The position numbers were made by a program, and so were the translations under genes. Shown here piece after piece: positions 43,500 through 64,000 of a DNA stretch of 64,000 nucleotides. The stretch's first letter is position 1; each line of letters starts with the position of its first letter. The notes beneath the pieces were generated by a model. The model did not search any database, was not told the origin of the DNA, and was given only the letters and a program-made list of their open reading frames with translations. This DNA comes from Coturnix japonica (Eukaryota; Chordata; Aves; Galliformes; Phasianidae). The stretch spans positions 30,187,462 through 30,251,461 of the forward strand of contig NC_029518.1 in assembly GCF_001577835.2 (NCBI RefSeq). The letters run 5' to 3'.

Positions 43500-46400
43500 C
43501 AGTGTGTGACTGGAGGAAACTGTGTGAAACCAGTTACAAATCAAAGCTGCGCTCCAGCCCCAAAGCTCCCTACTAGAGACAGCCCATCATCTCCTTTCTT
43601 GCTTAGATTGCGTTCCTGCATACAGCTCTTAATGCACCATGCACTATCACCATCGTTTGCCAAAGTTGAAATGATGCACCCATGGCAGTGAAGCTGCTAA
43701 CAGATGTTGACAGAGCTCTAACTCTGCTCGGCGTGCAGAAGATGGAGAAGCAGATTAGTGCTTTGTCACTTGGGCTGTTGGTAACGAACGTTTTTCATTT
43801 CCTTCATCTTATGCTCCTGGGGCCTGACCCAACACCCGCTGCAGCTCAGCAGAGTCTTTCTGCTTACTTCACCCTACTTTGCATCAAACCATGACGCAGT
43901 GCAGCTGATATGGCATGTAACGAAGCCTGCGTTCCCGCTGGAGAGAGTTCACTTGATAAAAAATGAGCCTGAAGCATCTTGCTGAAATCTGGAACTACTT
44001 TTAACTGGAGCTGTAGCAGCTAAGCACCGATTCTGCTTTTAACTGGTTTCAAATGCTAAAAAAAAAACACCCCGGGACTTTTAAATGGAGGCTATTCCAT
44101 GAATAGAGGATGTTCTTGCCGAAGTTCTGCACCAGATAACTGAGCAATCTTCGTTTCCCTTTTCCTCCTGAGGTCCCACGCATCAGCGCTACAAACAGAA
44201 CTCGCCCCCACCAACGTGGGTTCCGATGTGTAGCACAGCGAAGACTAACACTGCAATCTGAGGAACAGCCCCACAACGGCCATTTACGGACACTGCCAGA
44301 TGGACGTTAGGAATTACCACAGTCACTGTGCACAGATTATACTTCTTTGCAGAGGAGCTCGGCTTTGTGTCATCCGATGGGGTTGGAGCCATTCAATCTG
44401 CTGCGCTAAGCCGTTATATCTGCTTTTTCATAAATGAGAGCAGAAGATGGATTAGTTGAAATCGATTTAGTATAGGACACGGGAAAGCATCCATCAAAAC
44501 AAACAGTTCTAAGCATTGATGCAGCGGTGCTTTCTGCTAAACAAACACTCCCGAAGCATCCAAAATTGTCCCGTTTGTGAAGATCTCTGAGCAAAACAGG
44601 TCTGAAGGCAGCTCTGCGTGGCAGCAGCTATAGATAGAGAAGCACATACAGCTGTGCATGTGCCCAGCGGAGTCTGTGTGCTCACACAGCGCAGCATTAC
44701 AGCAGCACCAGCCCCGGCTGTGCCAACTGACACAACCGTTCTGTTCTGAAATGTTTGTGACTCTCACAATTAGTGATTTCCTGTGGAATTCATTGAAGTC
44801 CTTCACCTCTTTCAGAGCCCACGTCAGTCTCAGAGCTTGTTCTCACTGCGGAGAGCTTTCCCTGCTGAACCCAGCTGCACTTTGCTAACTGCAGCCTCCT
44901 CTAGGTGTAAGATGACAGGAAATATGGGTAACTTACTCTGCATTTCTTTCCTTTTTCAGACCCCACATTTTCATTCTAGGCAGGTCACTGTCCGTAATAC
45001 AGAAAAGCTACATTTGGAACAGGTGCTTTTTAACTCTAAAAGCACATCCGTTTTATCCCGGTTTGATACAACTTCTATAGCACTGTGTCAGCAAATGGGA
45101 ACTGAATATATTCATTTCTGTGCACCAGTCTGATGAGTGGAACGTTCACGTATCATCTGTCTGGGTTACAAAGAAGGCAATGTCCTAGGATAGCTGACTG
45201 GACCATTTGTCTGAGAAATTCCATAAGCCTATTACTGCCATCATTAGTTTTCACTACTTTTGACACTGAGCTTGCATGGCAAATGTGTCTTTGTGAGATC
45301 TGTGACAGCTACCAGAAGTGCCTACAGAAAGAGCTGTTCTTTCCCCGCCCCCCCTCACTCTGTATGTTTAATTGCTGCTGCAGTTCACCGTCTCTTTTCC
45401 CCCTACCCCTCTGTTATAGGAGAACTGAAAAAGAATTAGGGGACCACTTTTGGTTCGGATAAAATCCTGAAATGTGGATGTGCCTCCGAATTACCTCATC
45501 GTCTCAATTTGAGCCCTCAGCTGAACTTTGTCCTAAAATCCACCTCCAGAGAAACAGTGAAAAGTTCAGTACAGGCTTCAAAAACATGGAATGATGCCTT
45601 CAATCAATGCAGCAGCTCAGGCCTTTGGGGTGCCCCCAGGCCTTTGTGATACCAGCTATGCCACCCTTTGCTGCAGCTTATGTGGGTCCCCCATTGGTTA
45701 GGCCACCTGGAAATCTCAGCTCTCGCAACCCACCTCAAGCACTAAATATTAGCTGGACTGAAAGCACAACAAAGCACACAGAATCTCCTCTCCTTGCCTG
45801 TTAACTGCAAGTGCCGAGCATCAGAAAGCACAGGCTTCTTTCCTACTGCTGCTGCCAGCTGTGCTCCCACACCTCAGCAGATGGCACTGTCACATCAGCC
45901 TGTGCACAGGAAAGAAGCAGCGCACAGATTGTGTTTTCACAGGTAATGCTTGTTTTTCTTCCTATATATATACAGATATATTCTCTAACTGATACCTGGC
46001 TATTTGAATTTCTAGTTAATAAACCAAATGACTAAGATAAAGAGAGCAGCTAACCACTGACACCTTTCCAATCAGATAGGATGGAGCAGGACTCAACAAC
46101 GCATCTTTCCCTTACAAATCACTGGGAAACAAAACGTTCATTACATTTGTTTGTTTGTATTTTTAACTTTTGTGCTCTTTTCTAAAGTAGTTCCATAATT
46201 CTGTTTGCAGCTGTGACCTGCTCTGATTTATGCTATGTTTTTATTTGTTACTGCTCCTTGTCTCCTTAGTCTTCTATGTACCATTAGACAGGGAACTCTT
46301 TAGAGAATCAAACGGGAGGGCAGAGAGCTCTTTAGAAATGCTAACGGGATCTATTTTGGTGGACTGCGCAGCAGAATCACTGAGAACTGTCCCTATTCCT

Positions 46401-46525
46401 TCTCAGCTTCTGTGCTGAGATATCCAGGTCAATGACCTTGAACAATTCCACTCATATTTTAACAAAAACCAGTTTCCTAGCTGCCACCACCCCATGCCTC
46501 CTGCCTAAATAATATCACACACTCA
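43500..46525. other. intergenic DNA between PRKD3 and QPCT promoters
   Basis: Short open frames only, none of which I recognise. A pyrimidine run (ccttccctctctccctccct) occurs just after the CR1 near 46720. No gene can be supported. Confidence 0.6.
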
Positions 46526-46658
46526 CAATCACAGAGTGGCCTGGGTTGGAAGGGACCTCAAGGACCATGAATCTCCAACCCCCTCGCCACAGGCAGGGCT
46601 ACCAACCTCCACATTTAATAACAGACCAGGCTGCCCAGGGCCACATCCAACCTGGCCC
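46526..46658 (-). mobile_element. CR1 LINE 3' fragment
   Basis: aatcacagagtggcctgggt, tggaagggacctcaaggacc and gaccaggctgcccagggcca. First of three minus-strand tails upstream of QPCT. Confidence 0.9.
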
Positions 46659-47286
46659 AAATTCTCCTCGTTTCACTCTTCGTACGGTGCTTTGAAAGCA
46701 CACAAAGGGCTATTGCTTCCCTCCTTCCCTCTCTCCCTCCCTCCCCCCACTGCCATTGCAGGTACACATGTGCCTATTCCTACCACCTAAGGTAGGAATA
46801 CAAAACTGAGGTATTAAATTGAAGTATTAAATGACTGCCCATTTCTCCCTGTGCTGCGGTGACTTGGTTTTACATTTGGAATGACTTCCTAACAAAGATG
46901 AGGTGTAGAATCCTGTGGGAAAAAATGGCATTCCTTCACACAAGCTCCTTATTTCCCCATCTATGAAATCTTGGTTACAGCTACATTCTTGGTATCCACT
47001 TCCAAGGGCACTGACTCAGCAGTAAGACTGTGAGCTGCAGCGAGCCCATCTGTCCACTGGGCAGCACAGCCACCGGCTTTTCTAGGAAATCTGTGGATCT
47101 GGTTCAAAGATCTGCAAATGGACAAACTATTCTCTGCTATTAGCTTCATAGGCTCTTTGAATACTTGCCATGCTGCACTTTCAGAACGTGGCGTCTCAGG
47201 ATGAGGTTGGAGAGCAGCAAGAGGATCGTTCCTCTTCCCTCCTTTATTTCTGCCTTCATTTTAACCTTTTTTTCCTTTCAGTTACA

Positions 47287-47375
47287 CAGAAGCATAGAAT
47301 ATCCTGAGTTGGAAGGGACCCATAAGGATCATTGAGTCCAACTCCTGGCTCCGCACAGAACCATCTAAAAAGGAG
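47287..47375 (-). mobile_element. CR1 LINE 3' tail
   Basis: cagaagcatagaatatcctg, agttggaagggacccataag, gatcattgagtccaactcct. Confidence 0.85.
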
Positions 47376-47499
47376 TTCAATGCAAAGGTCAGATGTTTTG
47401 TACGAGAGCGCCGACTGCCTGACCTAAAGGACTCCTAAAGCTCCCCTGCACGTTTTCATCGCATTCATTGAGCTGCTGCAACCTTTCACTTCGTATTTT

Positions 47500-47572
47500 C
47501 ACAGAATCACGGAACCGTTTGAGTCGGAAAGGACCCTTAAAGGCCTCCTGGTCCAGCTCTCCCGCAACAAAC
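47500..47572 (-). mobile_element. CR1 LINE 3' tail in the QPCT promoter
   Basis: cacagaatcacggaaccgtt, tgagtcggaaaggaccctta, aaggcctcctggtccagctc. It ends about 165 bp before the QPCT start codon. Confidence 0.8.
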
Positions 47573-47736
47573 ACGGATACCTACAGCTGGCTCAGGCCAC
47601 TCCGAGCGCCGTCCGGCTCGACCCCTCCGAGCCTCCTGGCGGGGCCGCGGCCGGGAGGAGCCCGGTGCCGCCTCCCTCCGTCCGTCCCTCCTTCCCGCCC
47701 AGCCTCCGGCGCTGCCTCCCCACCACAGAGCTGGGG

Positions 47737-58741
<11,005 letters not shown>

Positions 58742-58972
58742 CGCGTTGGCTGCAAATCTTACTTTGTTTTAAATGTTGTTTGCTCACCTTCTGTTATTTA
58801 ATTACATCAGAGAGCACCGAAGCAAAGCAAAATACGGCAATAGCTCTTGTTACACTGATTACTGATTCCACTGTCCCTGGCTCAACGTTCCATACAAAGA
58901 AATTTCAGGTAGCATTAAATAAGCACTAGTTTCAGCCCAGAAATAATTTGACCTTTCAATGTCTTGCCTCTG

Positions 58973-58978
58973 AATAAA
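58973..58978 (+). terminator. candidate proximal polyadenylation signal of QPCT
   Basis: AATAAA 232 nt after the QPCT stop. A second hexamer lies downstream at 59244. Confidence 0.4.
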
Positions 58979-59243
58979 CCAAAATACAATTCCAGAGCTT
59001 TCCCACACTGTTACCTGTGTTTTAAAGAAAGGATTCCTGAATCTGAGCAAAATATTTACAAACATATTCTAAAGTTGCAACAGAAACTTGTATTTACAGC
59101 AACACCAACTCGTCAAGAGTTACTATTACATGACAGCCTGAAAATGGAAGTTGATCTGCCTTTGGTGCATTCTGTGTTTCCCACCATTTTCCTGTGTGTG
59201 AGAAATGTTTCTTCTGCGTATGAAAATGGCTAAGTAGAACACA

Positions 59244-59249
59244 AATAAA
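59244..59249 (+). terminator. candidate distal polyadenylation signal of QPCT
   Basis: AATAAA followed by GTTCTAAAAAC and then a T/G-rich stretch (gtgtttctttttc), a typical cleavage context about 500 nt after the stop. Confidence 0.55.
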
Positions 59250-61890
59250 GTTCTAAAAACGGGTCAGAAGTGTTTCTTTTTCAGATCAATCCAACCACAC
59301 ATCCATGGCTACATCAAAGCTACTTGAGCTGTTTGTAATCATATTCTCCTTGACTTCAGCCCACCTTCTGCAGACGCTGAGCAGCAGAAATTACCAAGGC
59401 AGGGAACAACAGCTGTATACAGAAATCTGCCCACGTCACTATGGATCTAAAGCCCTGAAAACCATCAGTAAAGACACGGCACAAGATGGGTCCTCACTGC
59501 TTCTGAGCCAATGCAGAACGAGCAGGTAGGAGACAACCTGTACAAACTCTTAGAGTCTGGTGAAACCACCATCCCTGGGAGGCTGTCACTGCCTTGTCAC
59601 AAACCTCCTCCAGGTGTATGAGGTTATTAACAAGGGGGAAGGGAACAAACTCAAGAGTCAGTGCTCAACAGGTTTTTAGTTCGGGGTTTATGCTAGTTAT
59701 GTGTGCTGTATCATGAACCTTAGCTCCTTTATAAGTTCATCATAAGAAAAGTAATGATGCGCACTCCTCATTCTTCAGCATTTGCTGCATTTACCTACAA
59801 GCGAAATGATCCTAAGCATACACAGCTGGAACCAGTTAAGGGAGCAGCAATGCAGAACGTTCTCTAAGCAGAAGTGATGGCAAGAGTGAGTCGCAGTCCT
59901 CTTCCTCCTCTTACTGGAGTAGCAATCCTATCACCGGGAATAAAGACAAAAGAAATTAGCAATTCACAGTCACACGTCATATAATTATTTTGATGGTGAG
60001 CACCCAGCAGCAAAATACAGCTAGAAAAGACAAGGTGCAGTAAAAAGGCTTTTGGTAGAAATAATATGACAAGGACCAACGTACCCAGAGAAGGACCCAG
60101 CAAAACACACTTCTGTTCATGGTGTAGATGGGCATCGCTCAGAGAACATCCCATAAACCACATCGATTTCTCTGAGCAGAAGATAACTACAACATTCTGC
60201 ACACAAAGTACCATTTTCTTCCTTGTCATTCACAGATGACACTGATTTTATTTTTCCTCTTATAAAAGGAGACATTTCACTCTCTGTTGATTTAACAAAT
60301 AGTCTGAATCAGATTCATTACAATAAAGCAGCTAAAAAACTGTCCTAATCTCTAAAAGACCCTTTATCATCTGCACATACGAGATATAGATATATATATA
60401 TATGTATAAACAATCACTCAAAAAATAACTTTGTTAAAGCAATGATATTGCACTCAGAACTCTGGGATTCTGTTTTCCCTTTGCATTTTAAATCAAAGAT
60501 CGGCTTCATTTTTGTTACTCCTTTTTTTTAATCAAACAAAGCTTTAACTTCCTACTAAAAACAAGTGGGCATGCAACCAATAGAATACAACATATTTCAA
60601 ATGTCACCAACAAGGAGAAGTCGCTTATGAAACTGGAGTAAGGAACAACTCAACTTTGCAGTAGGCCACGTGAGAGTAGGAAATGTAAACATCCTGCTGG
60701 CACCACGCTGCTGCAGGTGGTGCAGAGTGCAGCCCAGCTGAGCACCCAGGAGCGTTATGTACTTCTGTGAGCCTCCACACAGCAGCAATGGCACATCCAA
60801 CGGGCTACGCACAAACACAGAGCAATGAGAGGATGGTGGTTACGGAGCTGACGCCATGACTTTGAAATGCGTTTTCCTGATGGTTATACATTCAAAGACA
60901 GCAGTGAAACTGTTGTTGCTGCAAAGGAAGTACAGAGTTAGATCCCCCGTGTGTAACTGACATTGCTACATGCAGTCTGGACGCTTCCCTCAGCCTATAA
61001 AATCCCAGCAAGGGGCCTCCATGCAGAACGTCACCTTGCTCTGTTTGCAGGAGTGCCACCCTTCTCCATGTGTCAGAGGCAGCAGAGAAAAAAAACATAT
61101 GGAAAAAGAAAACAAGGAAAAAAGTATCCTCAGCCAATGTTAAGAGGCCACAGATCTTGAAAATTCTAATGGAGGTGGCTGCTTCTCAACTCAGTTCTAT
61201 GGAACAAGATCTTTTCCCCTACTGAACTCATTATCTTCAGGTAACAAACATTATTACACTTGGAGTCCCTGAGATACTACAGCTCTGCCTGGGATAAACG
61301 GAGAGGCTTTGGATGCACAATAATGAGGTGCAAGCCAACACACAGCACCCTGAGTTGCAAGTGAAAGGACAGGAATGGGCAGCCTGTTCCCAAACACCAC
61401 GAGATGCAGAAGGAAATGCAAAGGAGGTACTGGCTGGGGAATTAAAAGATGCGCATTGCAAGGGAGGACAGAACAAAAACCTCATGGATTGCTACACAGC
61501 CTTGCCCTGCTACCATCAGAGCAAGCAGAGAGAAACCCTTCTTGAGAAAGGCTGTGAAGAAACAGGGCCTTCTAGAGGCACAGTAAAACAATGATGCAAA
61601 AGTAGAGACAGGCAGCCTTGTGTGCCCCGAATGTGAAGCACTCCAGCACTGGCTGTAAGAACCGATGGTGGTTTGGACAGAAACTCAGGCAGAGGAGCAG
61701 GTCATCTTTTTCTGCTACAGGAAACTACAGGACAAATACAAAGAGGCAAAATACAGTCACAAATCGGAGAACACTTTCCGTAGTGAAAAATTAAATACTG
61801 GCTCCAGAAACAAAACAGCCACCTGTTCTGTATCTTAAACAGGGTCAACTGTAAAAAAGAGGTGCTTGTAAAACCTTAAGTTTGAAATCC
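59250..61890. other. intergenic DNA between QPCT and SLC30A6 3' ends
   Basis: Tail-to-tail spacer. It has a TA microsatellite near 60386-60406 and otherwise nothing recognised. Confidence 0.6.
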
Positions 61891-61896
61891 TTTATT
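61891..61896 (-). terminator. candidate polyadenylation signal of SLC30A6
   Basis: TTTATT on the + strand (AATAAA on the gene strand), about 710 nt past the SLC30A6 stop. This would give an ordinary 3' UTR. Confidence 0.4.
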
Positions 61897-62601
61897 TCCC
61901 GGTATATTGCTAAGTAGTTCTGAAATTCAATCAAAAAGAAATACCAGAGATGGATATGGAAAACTTACAGCTAGAAAATGGTTGCTGAGCCACCGCAATT
62001 TCTATAAAGGCATCAACAAAAGTGATAAAAACTTTGTCTCATAAAATGAATTAGAACCTGAAATGTCAGATTGTCCTTACAATGGCCATAATACAAATAA
62101 TACTGATGGACTTTTGCAACCCTGCAAAAACTAATTGTGACTTTGCCAGAATGTGGCTTAACACAGCGATCAAAACATCCTCAAGAACAGCCTTGCACAT
62201 CAGTGGTTCCCTTTGCTCTCAATCCATTCAGCACTCAACAAGCTGCTCTTGTTAGTAAAAAAGCTTTACTTAGTGACAAATTGACTGTCTGGTGTAGTTG
62301 TGCTGTAATCTTGATACATTCTGGGGGGAAAAAAAAAACAACAGGAGAGTGAATAGAAAACTGAATAAAAGTAGATGCTATAAAAACTATCTGTAAAGTA
62401 CCCTAAGTCTGGAAAACATCTGTGGCGTTATACGAGCTACTGTTAACAGAAAGGAGAAAAAGAAAGCAATTCAACCATTTCACAAATCTGAACAATGCAC
62501 TTGTTCCCAGCCATTCGGAATGCTCTGACATTCCAAATGTTCATAAAAATTGGGTAATAAAATAATTAAGTCAATACCCTTAAGTACAATAAATAATGCT
62601 G

Positions 62602-62607
62602 TTTATT
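62602..62607 (-). terminator. AATAAA hexamer overlapping the SLC30A6 stop codon
   Basis: On the - strand the end reads CCA TAA TAA ACA, so an AATAAA overlaps the stop. Whether it is used is unknown. Confidence 0.3.
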
Positions 62608-63103
62608 ATGGTCGGGATTGACCACGAGTGTTTGTTCCATATCTGCTTGGGACATTTGTAAAGCCAGTTCTGAATCCTTGAGTAGCTCCCATTGCCGGTA
62701 TTCCAAATCCTTGATTGAGTACACTGCTGTAAGGTGTGGATCCATGATTAAGGCTTAATCCATAGGGCCTCGTCTGAGCGTTTAAAAGGATAACAGGATT
62801 CACATTTTTGCCTGGTGTATTGAAAGAAAATTCCGGTGGTGGGCTGCTGGGCTTTGCTGGAGTAGATGTAATAGGGTTCAAGTTGTCAGCAGCTTTCAAA
62901 GACGGCATTGTAATAACGTGGTGATCCGAAAGGTTCAGCATATTGTTTGCGATAGGCACAGATGATAAGGTAGGTCTGATCCAGTCATCTTTGAAAATCT
63001 GAACAGTCAAGGTTGAGACCAACGTGTATAACCTGTTAGTGACGTGGGCAAGGACCATTTGTTCATTCGCATCTCTCCGAATTCGGACGTGGACAGATCC
63101 AGC
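62606..63103 (-). CDS. SLC30A6: SLC30A6 (ZnT6) last coding exon
   Basis: 165 codons plus TAA at 62606-62608. The sequence begins AGSVHVRIRRDANEQMVLAH, continues TLTVQIFKDDWIRP, TSTPAKPSSPPPEFSFNTPG and TRPYGLSLNHGSTPYSS, and ends GTNTRGQSRP. I recognise this as the long cytosolic C-terminal tail of zinc transporter ZnT6. In the family ZnT6 pairs with ZnT5 at the trans-Golgi to supply zinc to secreted enzymes such as alkaline phosphatase, and itself lacks the zinc-transport histidines. The acceptor is cctataaaa-strand reverse, tttttatag. The upstream exons lie right of the window. Confidence 0.95.
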   Translation of the reverse strand, partial: AGSVHVRIRRDANEQMVLAHVTNRLYTLVSTLTVQIFKDDWIRPTLSSVPIANNMLNLSDHHVITMPSLKAADNLNPITSTPAKPSSPPPEFSFNTPGKNVNPVILLNAQTRPYGLSLNHGSTPYSSVLNQGFGIPAMGATQGFRTGFTNVPSRYGTNTRGQSRP

Positions 63104-64000
63104 CTATAAAAATTATAAAAATAAGTAAAAAAGATAAAAATAATAACTGTCACCTTCATAAGGTTCTCCACATGCATTCAAGAAGCAGCGAAGTTACCCC
63201 GCAGAGAATCACAGGAAGATCATTCTCAGTAGAGATTACCGACTGAGCTGGTAAGCAAACCCAAGAATTCCATTACTAGAACAGATTCTGATCTTTGCTA
63301 ATGTGTTCACCTCATGAACACATCAAGATCATTCGGGAACAGCAGAGTGTCTTCAAACTGAACTATAAAATACAACATGTGATGGTGTGAAAACAAAAGG
63401 CAACAACAGAAAAGGCCTGAGAGAAGATGAAAGCGCAGACTAATTCCAGTTTCACACTCAAGGAAACGTATCATCACTAGGCTGCAGGAGCAGACAAAGC
63501 CAACAAAATACATGGCAGATGCTACAAATGAAACCACTAGCAAGAACAAAGGAAAGATATTGCCCCTAGGGGAACTCAGAATGACTTTGTCCTCAAAGCG
63601 TACATGTCTGTGAGCTATCCCTGCCTACCTCTCAGCAATGCTGCACTGCTCACCTTGAACTACTGATGCAAAAAGGTACACAAAACAAACCCCCACATCC
63701 TTTTTCAGTTCATGTTTAATAGAAGATGGTTCACAGCCTCTGCTAATTTAGGGTATTTTTACATCAGATGGAGCAGTTAAGAGGTCTCTGGGAGTTTCTA
63801 CTGCAATCTGGAAGATGCCAGTAGGTAAACATACAAGCAAAGGTCTGACCAAGCCCTTTTTCTCCCTCCAAAAAGTAGCTTAATAGAAGGATTAAGAAGT
63901 AGAAACAACAAAAAGAAATCTAACAGTCCTAATTTTCTGACTATCACAACATACCTGCATTGATTCCAGAATAACTGAGTTGTCTGTGATCATTCTAGAC
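63104..64000 (-). other. SLC30A6 intron
   Basis: Sequence upstream of the last SLC30A6 exon. The expected preceding exon (ending TLGFGSL in the family) was not found, so it should lie beyond the window. Confidence 0.6.

Noticed and set aside
63955-64000. Possible upstream SLC30A6 exon ending CAG|gtatgt
   Set aside because: The donor looks fair, but the encoded residues (MITDNSVILESMQ) do not match the family sequence expected before AGSVHV, which should end TLGFGSL.

Overview
This is a piece of a bird genome, probably galliform. The evidence is repeated CR1 (chicken repeat 1) LINE fragments ending in the typical ATTCTGTG/ATTCTATG octamers, vertebrate spliced genes and CpG-island promoters. 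I see no bacterial, plasmid or viral material. No strong retroviral or other virus-like element was recognised, and nothing supports a new multi-gene system.

Four protein-coding genes account for the coding content. (1) At the left edge, + strand: the last four coding exons of NDUFAF7, the mitochondrial complex I assembly methyltransferase (603-2673). (2) On the - strand: the complete coding sequence of PRKD3 (protein kinase D3), 18 coding exons between 41078 and 7038. The exons sum to 2673 nt, i.e. 890 aa, which is the length of the human protein. A non-coding first exon lies in a CpG island near 42.7 kb. (3) On the + strand: complete QPCT (glutaminyl-peptide cyclotransferase), 7 exons from 47737 to 58741, 356 aa, with its own GC-rich first exon. 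(4) At the right edge, - strand: the last coding exon of SLC30A6 (zinc transporter ZnT6), 62606-63103.

Layout: NDUFAF7 and PRKD3 are tail to tail, with a long CR1 copy between the two stop codons. PRKD3 and QPCT are head to head, with about 5 kb between their promoters. QPCT and SLC30A6 are tail to tail. NDUFAF7-PRKD3-QPCT is the order I know from human 2p22. SLC30A6 directly beyond QPCT differs from the human arrangement as I remember it and is a possible synteny boundary. The genes are unrelated in function, so this is conserved neighbourhood rather than an operon-like unit.

At least fifteen CR1 fragments lie in introns and intergenic DNA. Notable ones are a 222-codon open CR1 ORF2 end (4.4-5.2 kb), a reverse-transcriptase piece (27.3-27.8 kb), a composite of alternating orientation (23.8-24.4 kb) and three minus-strand tails stacked just upstream of QPCT. 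Other points of interest are a GC-AG intron in PRKD3, an opposed pair of ACTAYRNNNCCCR promoter motifs, a 14-bp perfect inverted repeat with a TA/TG-rich loop, and a polyadenylation hexamer touching the SLC30A6 stop codon. Exon limits were read by hand from splice signals and codon phase. Repeat limits are approximate.
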